Below are positions 50,063-57,134 of a stretch of 64,000 nucleotides of DNA, one piece after another. The translations under genes and the position numbers were made by a program. Source of the DNA: Burkholderia ubonensis (GTDB taxonomy: Bacteria; Pseudomonadota; Gammaproteobacteria; Burkholderiales; Burkholderiaceae); assembly GCF_001718695.1 (NCBI RefSeq), contig NZ_CP013422.1, positions 868,001 to 932,000 of the forward strand, given 5' to 3'. The notes below the pieces were generated by a model that saw only the letters and a list, made by a program, of their open reading frames with translations, had not been told where the DNA came from and made no database searches. Position 1 is the first letter of the stretch. Each line of letters starts with the position of its first letter.

Positions 50063-51313
50063 ATGGAGAAACGTTTCGATATGCGCAGACCGGGATGCTT
50101 GTCTCGCGTGCTGGCCGGCATGACGCTGGCCGGCGCGCTCGGTGCACCGGCGCACGCGGACGATGTGTCGCGCGCGCCGGCACGCAGCGCGCGTCCCGCC
50201 GACAGCGCCAACGTTTACGTTCGTCCCGCGCCGAATGCGACCGACCAGGCGGACGAGCTGCAACGCGCGCTGGACGCGCTGCGGCCCGGTCAGCGATTGA
50301 CGTTCGTGCCGGGGCGTTATGTCGTCGGCCGTTCGCTCGTCGTGCGGCAGCCGCACGTCCTGGTATCGGGTTACGGCGCGACGCTGAGCGCAACCGATGC
50401 CGCCGATCAGACGATCGAGCTGCGCGGCGACGGCACGACGCTCGCCGGCTTCCGCCTGAGCGGAACGGGCGCGACGCGCCTCGATACACCGGCGTCGACC
50501 AAGGTCGAAGTCACCGGGCGCGACGTGCAGGTGCTCGACAACGTGATCGACGGCGGCGCCAGCGCGGGCATCTTCGTGTTCGGCGGCGCGGACGTCGCGA
50601 TCGTCGACAATCGCGTACTGTCCACGCTCGCGGACGGCATCCACATCACGCACGGCGCGCGCAACGTGCTGGTGCGGCACAACGTCGTGCGCGACACCGG
50701 CGACGACATGATCGCCGTGGTCAGCTACGCCGCCGACGGCGCGTTGAGCCGCAACGTGCTCATCACCGGCAACGTCCTTGAAGGCAACGCCTGGGGCCGC
50801 GGGATCACGGTGGTCGGCGGCGCCGACGTGACGATCTCGGACAACGTCGTGCACGACGTGCAGGTGAGCGCCGGCATCCTCGTCGCGCAGGAGGACAGTT
50901 ACCACACCTATGGCGCGTCCAACGTCCGCATCGAGCGCAACGTGATCGCATCGATCCAGACCGCGAGCGGGCGCAGCGATCCGCGGCCGCTCACGCAGCA
51001 GGCGGCGATCGACGTCAGCACGTGGTCGGGCACGGTGACGCGCGTGGCCGTGATCGGCAACCGCGTGTCGCACGCGCGGTTCGACGGCATTCGGCTGTGG
51101 GGCAACGTGTCGGGTGTTCAGCTTGCCGACAACCGCTTGTCGGAGATCGGCGGGATGCCGGTGCGGGTCGGTCCGGGACGCGATTGCACGGCCGCCGACG
51201 CGACGGCCGCACCGTGTGCGGGCGCACTGCGATCACGAGCGATCGCGCCTGACGTGGTTGGCGCGAACGTCGCGCTGCTGCCGCATGTGCGCACAGTCGC
51301 CAAGCGCAACTGA
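50063..51313 (+). CDS. Exported right-handed beta-helix protein
   Basis: A periplasmic or secreted protein of about 416 aa. The signal peptide (CLSRVLAGMTLAGALGAPAHA) is followed by parallel beta-helix coils with repeated NxV/I and DN patterns (VLDNVIDGGASAGIFVFGG; VLVRHNVVRDTGDDMIAVVS; VTISDNVVHDVQVSAGILV). The fold is that of polysaccharide lyases, epimerases and mannuronan-type processing proteins. Alginate loci contain analogous proteins, so trimming or epimerising the polymer is plausible, but catalytic residues are not assigned. Starts at 50063 or 50081 are possible; the latter has GGAGAA about 12 nt upstream. Confidence 0.85.
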   Translation: MEKRFDMRRPGCLSRVLAGMTLAGALGAPAHADDVSRAPARSARPADSANVYVRPAPNATDQADELQRALDALRPGQRLTFVPGRYVVGRSLVVRQPHVLVSGYGATLSATDAADQTIELRGDGTTLAGFRLSGTGATRLDTPASTKVEVTGRDVQVLDNVIDGGASAGIFVFGGADVAIVDNRVLSTLADGIHITHGARNVLVRHNVVRDTGDDMIAVVSYAADGALSRNVLITGNVLEGNAWGRGITVVGGADVTISDNVVHDVQVSAGILVAQEDSYHTYGASNVRIERNVIASIQTASGRSDPRPLTQQAAIDVSTWSGTVTRVAVIGNRVSHARFDGIRLWGNVSGVQLADNRLSEIGGMPVRVGPGRDCTAADATAAPCAGALRSRAIAPDVVGANVALLPHVRTVAKRN

Positions 51314-51327
51314 CGGCGGCAAGCACG

Positions 51328-51380
51328 GGTCGAGCGCCAGCGCGTAAGCACCGCTCGACCGCGCGCCGCTCACGGCGCGC
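51328..51380. terminator. Two successive hairpins between convergent genes
   Basis: GGTCGAGCG (51328-51336) pairs with CGCTCGACC (51352-51360), and GCGCGCCG (51361-51368) pairs with CGGCGCGC (51373-51380). They fill the 80-bp gap between the beta-helix and manC stops and probably terminate both strands. Confidence 0.6.
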
Positions 51381-51395
51381 GGTATCGCCGCCGCG

Positions 51396-52916
51396 CTATG
51401 CCTGCTCCGCAGGCAGCGCGTCGACCGGCCGGCCGTACTGATCGTCGAACCGCACGATATCGTCCTCGCCGAGATAGTCGCCCGATTGCACCTCGATGAT
51501 CTCGAGCGGAATCCTGCCGGGATTCTCCAGGCGATGCACTTCGCCGACTGCGATGTACGTCGATTCGTTCTCGCTGAGCAGAAACGTCTCGCTGCCGCGC
51601 GTGACGCGTGCGGTGCCGCGCACGACGATCCAGTGTTCGGCGCGGTGATAGTGCATCTGCAGCGACAGGCGCTTGCCCGGCTCGACGACGATCCGCTTCA
51701 CCTGGAACCGTTCGCCGAGGTCGATCGAATCGTAGTGTCCCCACGGCCGCTGCACCTTGCGGTGCTCGATCGCCTGCGGCCGCCGGTCGTTCTTCAGCCG
51801 CGCGACGATGTTCTTCACGCGCTGCACGTCGTGCTTGTTCGCGACCAGCACGGCGTCGGGCGTTTCGATCACGACCACGTCCCTCATGCCGACGCACGCG
51901 ACGAGCCGCCCTTCGGAGCGCACGAAACTGTCCTGCGTGTCCTCGAACACGATCGGGCCGCGCGCGACGTTGCCGTGATCGTCCTTCGGCATGATTTCCC
52001 AGATCGCGTCCCAGGTGCCGACGTCCGACCAGCCGGCCGCGAGCGGCACGACGATCCCTTCGATGCCGAGCTCGCCGTGTTCGGGCAAGCGCTCCATGAC
52101 CGCATAGTCGATCGAATCGGACGGGCATGCGTCGAACGCGGCCGCATCGATCCGGAAGAACGGATCTTCGGCGATACCCGCGCGCCATGCCGCCTCGCAA
52201 GACGCATGAATCGCGGGCGCGAGCGCGCGGATCGCCTTCAACCAGACCGACGCGCGCAACACGAAGATGCCGCTGTTCCACCAGTAATCGCCCGATTGCA
52301 GATAGCGCTCGGCGAGCGCCTCGTCGGGCTTCTCGACGAAACGCCCGATCGAATAGCCGCCCTGGCTACCGTGGCAGCCGTTGCGCGGCGCGCCGACCTG
52401 GATGTAGCCGTAGCCCGTTTCCGCGCGGCGCGGCAACACGCCGAGCGTGACGATCGCGCCTTCCTCTGCGTAACGCGCCGCGCGTGCGATCGCGTCCTGG
52501 AACGCGCCGACGTCGACGATCACGTGATCGGCCGGCATCACCGCGAGCACCGGATCGTCCGCGAACGCGCTCGCGTCGAGCGCGGCGAGCGTGAGCGCGG
52601 GCGCCGTGTTGCGCGGCGCCGGCTCGAGCAGGATGCGCGCCGGCGCGGCACGGTCGGTCACCTGCGCAGCGCTGAGCGTCCGATGCTGTTCGCTACAGAC
52701 GAGCAGCAGCGTGTCGTCGAGCGACGCGTTCGCGATGCCGTTCAGGCGACGCGCGGTCGCCGACAGCGGCGATTCGTTCGACGTCAGCTCGATCAGCTGC
52801 TTCGGAAACTGCTCGCGCGACAGCGGCCAGAGGCGCGTGCCGGAGCCGCCGGCGAGGATCACGGGAAGGATGCGCGGCAGCGCGGGATCGGGGACTTGGC
52901 GAAGGGTGCGGATCAT
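51396..52916 (-). CDS. manC: Mannose-1-phosphate guanylyltransferase / mannose-6-phosphate isomerase
   Basis: A 506-aa bifunctional cytoplasmic enzyme that makes GDP-mannose for the polymer. The N-terminal pyrophosphorylase shows ILPVILAGGSGTRLWPLSREQFPKQLIEL at about 16-44, and FVEKPD and WWNSGIFVLRA farther on. The C-terminal cupin PMI domain begins near VQRPWGHYDSIDLGERFQVKRIVVEPGKRLSLQMHYHRAEHWIVVRG. The ATG at 52916 overlaps the stop of the GNAT gene (ATGA). It implies that mannose or a GDP-mannose derivative is a building block. It is on the minus strand, opposite to the glycosyltransferases. Confidence 0.96.
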   Translation of the reverse strand: MIRTLRQVPDPALPRILPVILAGGSGTRLWPLSREQFPKQLIELTSNESPLSATARRLNGIANASLDDTLLLVCSEQHRTLSAAQVTDRAAPARILLEPAPRNTAPALTLAALDASAFADDPVLAVMPADHVIVDVGAFQDAIARAARYAEEGAIVTLGVLPRRAETGYGYIQVGAPRNGCHGSQGGYSIGRFVEKPDEALAERYLQSGDYWWNSGIFVLRASVWLKAIRALAPAIHASCEAAWRAGIAEDPFFRIDAAAFDACPSDSIDYAVMERLPEHGELGIEGIVVPLAAGWSDVGTWDAIWEIMPKDDHGNVARGPIVFEDTQDSFVRSEGRLVACVGMRDVVVIETPDAVLVANKHDVQRVKNIVARLKNDRRPQAIEHRKVQRPWGHYDSIDLGERFQVKRIVVEPGKRLSLQMHYHRAEHWIVVRGTARVTRGSETFLLSENESTYIAVGEVHRLENPGRIPLEIIEVQSGDYLGEDDIVRFDDQYGRPVDALPAEQA

Positions 52917-53497
52917 CGGTTGGCTCCGGAATCGGCGGCCAGTCGGCCATGAGCGCGGCCGTCGGCGCGCGCCTCTTCGTTGCGGTCGCGCTGCACCGAC
53001 ACCGCGCGAGACAGCAGCTGACGCAGCGCGCCGGCAGCGCGTTGCGCCGGGCGGATCATGCCGACGAACGGCGCGCCCTGATGGAGAAACGGACCGTAAG
53101 CCTTGCGGAATCCGAACTGCTTGTAGAACGCCTGCCGCGCGGCGGGCACGTGCGTGCGCAGCGCGGCATCGGGCCACGCGGCGTGCGCGGCGGTCAGCGC
53201 GCGTTCGAGCAGATGCTCGAGCGTATCGTCGTCGCGACACGCCTCGCTCGTCAGCACCTTGTCGATCACGACGTCGGGATCGATGTCGTCGCCGGGCAGG
53301 ATGCGCGCGTAGGCCGCGACTTCGGCCGCGTCGCCGTGGCGCTGCGTCGCGTAGACGTGCAGTGCGCCGGCGTCCTTGCCGTCGATGTCCAGATGCGTAT
53401 GCGCATCCTCGACCACCAGCACGGCGTTGCGCGCGCGCAGGATTGCGTAGAGATCGACGGCGCTCAGATGTTCGAATTCACAACAATGCCATTCCAT
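52913..53497 (-). CDS. GNAT-family N-acetyltransferase (ElaA-like)
   Basis: A 194-aa protein. The N-terminal 150 aa match the ElaA group: LSAVDLYAILRARNAVLVVED, AAYARILPGDDID, KVLTSEACRDDDTLEHLLERAL and ARQAFYKQFGFRKAYGPFLHQGAPFVGMIRP. The C-terminal 40 aa are charged and unconserved. It could acetylate an amino sugar or a small molecule. GAGGA lies 8 nt upstream of the ATG at 53497. The gene is the first of a two-gene unit with manC and divergent from a glycosyltransferase. Confidence 0.86.
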   Translation of the reverse strand: MEWHCCEFEHLSAVDLYAILRARNAVLVVEDAHTHLDIDGKDAGALHVYATQRHGDAAEVAAYARILPGDDIDPDVVIDKVLTSEACRDDDTLEHLLERALTAAHAAWPDAALRTHVPAARQAFYKQFGFRKAYGPFLHQGAPFVGMIRPAQRAAGALRQLLSRAVSVQRDRNEEARADGRAHGRLAADSGANR

Positions 53498-53658
53498 GAT
53501 GCGGTCCTCGCGTGAAGCATTCAACACGCAGTGCCGCACGGGCCGTGCGGCGCGTGCGGTGCGGCAACGTCGATGATCCGGATGCGCCGTATGCCGGTCT
53601 GTTCGAAAGCGTACTGACGCTACGTATACGTGCAGGAGCGCGCAGCGCGAACGGCGCA

Positions 53659-53674
53659 GTGTGCGGCAGCACAC
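53659..53674. promoter_or_regulatory. FNR-spaced palindrome in a divergent promoter
   Basis: GTGTGC-GGCA-GCACAC is a perfect 6+4+6 inverted repeat between the GNAT/manC unit and the glycosyltransferase at 53776. Half-site spacing fits Crp/Fnr-family operators of the FNR type. The only such regulator seen is at 63260-64000. The assignment is by symmetry and context only. Confidence 0.4.
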
Positions 53675-53775
53675 ATCGGCCGCGCTGCTCCCTTCGGATA
53701 ATTGCTGCAGACGGCCGGCGCACGAACCGTGTGGCCGGCTCATGGCGAACGTGAAGGAAGAACCAGGGGCCGCAC

Positions 53776-55008
53776 TTGAAGATAGCGATCGTTCACGACT
53801 GGCTGGTGTCGCCCGGCGGCGCCGAGCGCGTGCTGGCACATATGATCGACTGCTTTCCGCAGGCCGACCTCTATAGCCTCGTCGACTTCCTCGACGATCG
53901 CGAGTGCCTGCGCGGCCGCGCGGTACGCACGTCGTTCATCCAGAAGCTGCCGTTCGCGCGCACGCGCTATCGCAGCTATCTGCCGTTGTTTCCGCTGGCG
54001 ATCGAACAGTTCGACCTGTCTGACTACGACGTCGTGCTGTCGAGCTCGTATGCGGTCGCGAAGGGCGTGCTGAGCGGCCCCGACCAGTTCCATGCGAGCT
54101 ACGTGCATTCGCCGGTGCGCTACGCGTGGGATCTGCAGCATCAGTATCTGAACGAAGCCGGCCTCGCGCACGGCGCGAAGTCGGCGCTCGCGCGCGCGTT
54201 GCTGCACTACATCCGCAACTGGGATGCGCGCTCGGCGAACGGCGTCGATCGCGTGGCCGCGAATTCGCGCTTCATCGCGCGGCGCATCCGCAAGACCTAT
54301 CGGCGTGACGCGACGGTGATCTATCCACCGGTCGACGTCGAGCATCTCGCGTTGCGCACCGACAAGGAGGCGTTCTACCTGACCGCGTCGCGGCTGGTGC
54401 CGTACAAGCGGATCGACCTGATCGTCGAGGCGTTTTCGCGGACGCCGGAGCGGCGTCTCGTGGTGATCGGCGACGGGCCGGAGATGGCGAAGATCCGCGC
54501 ACTGGCCGGCCCGAACGTCACGCTGCTCGGCTATCAGCCGTTCGACGTGCTGCACGACCACCTGCAGCGCGCGCGCGCCTTCGTGTTCGCGGCCGAAGAG
54601 GATTTCGGCATCTCGCCGGTCGAGGCGCAGGCCTGCGGCACGCCCGTGATCGCATACGGCAAGGGCGGCGTGCGCGAGTCGGTGCGCGCGTGGCCGGGCG
54701 CGGGCGCTACCGGCCTGTTCTTTCGCACGCAGTCGGTCGACGCGCTGCTCGACGCGCTCGCGCGCTTCGAGGCGCTGCCGCGCGGCTCGATCAGCCCGCA
54801 CGCATGTCGCGCGAATGCGGAGCTGTTCGGCGCGGCGCGCTTCCGGCGCGAGCTGACGCGCTTCGTGCTGGACGGCCATGCCGCGTTGCTGGACGAGATG
54901 GCCGGCGCTCCCGGCCTTGCCGATCTGGCCCAGCACGACGACGTGGCGGTCGACGGCCTCGCGCGCGACGGGCAGGCTGGGCGGCCCGCGGCGCTGGGGA
55001 GGGTCTGA
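53776..55008 (+). CDS. GT4 glycosyltransferase, probable mannosyltransferase
   Basis: A 410-aa cytoplasmic GT-B enzyme. It starts MKIAIVHDWLVSPGGAERVLAHMIDCFPQADLYSLVDFL and has the donor-site segment FYLTASRLVPYKRIDLIVEAFSRTP. The E-x(7)-E motif lies in EEDFGISPVEAQACGTPVIAYGKGGVRE near residues 275-300. It is similar to WbaZ-like mannosyltransferases, which fits the nearby manC. The TTG start at 53776 has AGGGG 7 nt upstream and gives the exact family N-terminus. The C-terminal ~40 aa are low-complexity. Confidence 0.92.
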   Translation: MKIAIVHDWLVSPGGAERVLAHMIDCFPQADLYSLVDFLDDRECLRGRAVRTSFIQKLPFARTRYRSYLPLFPLAIEQFDLSDYDVVLSSSYAVAKGVLSGPDQFHASYVHSPVRYAWDLQHQYLNEAGLAHGAKSALARALLHYIRNWDARSANGVDRVAANSRFIARRIRKTYRRDATVIYPPVDVEHLALRTDKEAFYLTASRLVPYKRIDLIVEAFSRTPERRLVVIGDGPEMAKIRALAGPNVTLLGYQPFDVLHDHLQRARAFVFAAEEDFGISPVEAQACGTPVIAYGKGGVRESVRAWPGAGATGLFFRTQSVDALLDALARFEALPRGSISPHACRANAELFGAARFRRELTRFVLDGHAALLDEMAGAPGLADLAQHDDVAVDGLARDGQAGRPAALGRV

Positions 55009-55697
55009 GCGGCCGGGCGGCGGAGGCGATACGACGTGTAACAGTCGTGCGCGCTGCGCGCCGCCTGGCCTCGAAGCGGCGGCCCGGCCACGCCGGCAAT
55101 TATGTGACGTGAGGGCGATGGTGGCGGTCGTTCTTGGGTATTTCGACAAAAATCGCGGATAATCCGCGGCGCGTAGGTTGCGAAAATGTGGTATTCGCCA
55201 CTAAACCTCTCGATTGTTCATGGATAATCAAAACTGGTGATCGAAAGTCGGCTGGAGGCGGCGTGCCGGCGCGGTTACCGCCGGATTCAGCATTATCTTT
55301 TGGTAACACGACCGTCCGGCGACCGGGTGTAAATTCGGGGCGGATGCAACGAGGCGGCCAGTCCGGGAGCGATATGGCGGCCGGCGGTTCGGTATCGAGC
55401 ACGGCTGTCGTGTACGACTCGACGCGACTGCAAGCGGAAATTCCGTTTACCGGCGTGCCCATTGGTAATGGCGCGTCGCATGTAAGCCGGGACGTCGTGG
55501 CTTCGCGGCCGCACGTTCCTCTTCAAGTTCGATGAAAACGAGGCCGGATGACATTCGGCTCGACCTCCGGGGGTTCTCGCCGTGTGCAGTTTCGATCTTC
55601 GCCAAGGCTGCGGCAACGCAGCGCGGACCGGTGGCTATGCGCCGCCGCCCGGAGCGCACGCGAACGATTCGCGGAGAGGAGAAAGTGATGGTGCGCT
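55009..55697. other. Intergenic region upstream of the sigma-54 activator
   Basis: About 690 bases with lower GC. The frame at 55134-55535 has poor GC3 and no similarity. A perfect palindrome CGCGGAT-A-ATCCGCG lies at 55154-55168. A short frame MVRYEYPNNAR begins at an ATG (55688) with a strong GGAGAGGAG and ends at 55723, inside the activator gene. Confidence 0.5.
55154..55168. promoter_or_regulatory. 15-bp palindrome upstream of the sigma-54 activator
   Basis: CGCGGAT-A-ATCCGCG is perfectly symmetrical and about 530 bp upstream of the activator ATG. It could be an operator or the top of a terminator for the glycosyltransferase gene 145 bp away; no T-run follows on plus. Confidence 0.4.
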
Positions 55698-57089
55698 ATG
55701 AATATCCCAATAACGCGCGATAAAAGTGCCGGCGAAGGGAGGGCCAACGGGCAGCGTCCGCTGATCTACTGGACCCAGTCGCCGTCCGTCATGCTTCGCA
55801 AGGAACTGACGCGGCGCAACTGGAAGGTCACGGTAGTCGCGAACGCGAGCCAGTTGCGCGACACCTCCGGCGAAATCACCTGCGGCATCCTCGACCTGAG
55901 CGGCGGCCATGCCGACGCGATCGGCAGCATCGCGTCCACCTGTGCGTCGATGCGCGGCGTCGTGTGGGTCGCGCTCGTCGAGACCGGCCAGACGGCGTCG
56001 GCGAACGTGCGCGCGCTGTTGCGCGACTATTGCTTCGACTACATCACGTTGCCCGCGTCGCACCAAAGGATCGCGGATACCGTCGGCCATGCGTACGGCA
56101 TGGAATGTCTGTTCGCGCGCGATCGTGAGCGGCTCGAATCGCAGGAAAACGGGATCGTCGGCACCTGCAGCGCGATGCTGAGGCTGTTCGACACGGTGCG
56201 GCGTTTCGCGCGCACCGACGCACCGGTGTTCGTGTTCGGCGAGACCGGCACCGGCAAGGAGCTGACGGCGGTCGCGATCCATCGTCATTCGGAACGCCGC
56301 AACGGCCCGTTCGTCGCGGTCAATTGCGGCGCGATTCCGCCGCACCTGTTGCAGTCGGAGCTGTTCGGCTATGAGCGCGGCGCGTTTACCGGCGCGAACG
56401 CGCGCAAGGTCGGCTACGTCGAAGCTGCGAACGGCGGCACGCTACTGCTCGACGAAATCGGCGACCTGCCGCACGAGAGCCAGGCCAGCCTGCTGCGATT
56501 CCTGCAGGAGCGCTCGATTCATCGGCTCGGCGGCAGCGATCCGGTGCCGGTCGACGTCCGCATCGTGTCCGCGACGCACGTCGACCTGCGCGAAGCGATG
56601 GAGGAAGGGCGGTTCCGCGCGGATCTGTTTCATCGCCTCTGCGTGATGCGGATCGACCAGCCGCCGCTGCGCGCGCGCGGCAAGGACATCGAGCTGCTCG
56701 CGCATCACATGCTCGAGCGCTTTCGCAGCGACGCGCGCCATCGCGTGCGCGGCTTCTCGAGCGATGCGATCACCGCGCTCTACAAGCATGACTGGCCCGG
56801 CAACGTCCGCGAGCTGATCAACCGCGTGAGACGCGCGGTCGTGATGACGGAAGGCCGTTTGATCACCGCGCACGATCTCGAGCTCGAATATTGCCTCGAT
56901 GCGGCGTCGCCGTCCGTGGCCGACATCCGCAAGTCGATCGAGCGCGAAGCGATCGAAACCGCGCTGCTGCGCACGCGGGGGCGCGTCGCCGCGTCCGCGC
57001 GGGAGCTCGGCGTGTCGCGCGCGACGCTGTATCGCTGGATGGAAGCGTACGGCATCGAGCGGCCGCGCGGCACGGGCTCGTCCGACTGA
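55698..57089 (+). CDS. Sigma-54-dependent enhancer-binding activator (VpsR/BerB-like)
   Basis: A 463-aa transcription activator. An N-terminal receiver-like domain of about 130 aa (RPLIYWTQSPSVMLRKELTRR) lacks a clear phospho-acceptor Asp pocket. The AAA+ domain has Walker A GETGTGKE near 181, the sigma-54 contact loop GAFTGA near 228 and Walker B LLLDEIGDL near 250. The Fis-type HTH ends ARELGVSRATLYRWMEAYGIERP. The unusual receiver and the position beside an exopolysaccharide locus recall VpsR and BerB, which respond to c-di-GMP; this is inference from memory. Its ATG has no Shine-Dalgarno of its own but overlaps a short upstream frame that does. Confidence 0.92.
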   Translation: MNIPITRDKSAGEGRANGQRPLIYWTQSPSVMLRKELTRRNWKVTVVANASQLRDTSGEITCGILDLSGGHADAIGSIASTCASMRGVVWVALVETGQTASANVRALLRDYCFDYITLPASHQRIADTVGHAYGMECLFARDRERLESQENGIVGTCSAMLRLFDTVRRFARTDAPVFVFGETGTGKELTAVAIHRHSERRNGPFVAVNCGAIPPHLLQSELFGYERGAFTGANARKVGYVEAANGGTLLLDEIGDLPHESQASLLRFLQERSIHRLGGSDPVPVDVRIVSATHVDLREAMEEGRFRADLFHRLCVMRIDQPPLRARGKDIELLAHHMLERFRSDARHRVRGFSSDAITALYKHDWPGNVRELINRVRRAVVMTEGRLITAHDLELEYCLDAASPSVADIRKSIEREAIETALLRTRGRVAASARELGVSRATLYRWMEAYGIERPRGTGSSD

Positions 57090-57099
57090 CGCGCGACGG

Positions 57100-57125
57100 C
57101 CGCCGCTGCAGCGGGCGGTTCATTT
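57100..57125 (+). terminator. Probable terminator after the sigma-54 activator
   Basis: CCGCCGCT and AGCGGGCGG form a GC-rich stem with one bulged G, followed by TTCATTT. It sits 11 nt after the stop and before the convergent GH2 stop. Confidence 0.45.
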
Positions 57126-57134
57126 CTCTCGGCG

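Noticed and set aside
55134..55535. 133-codon plus-strand frame before the sigma-54 activator
   Set aside because: Low GC3, no similarity, no Shine-Dalgarno; probably non-coding leader.
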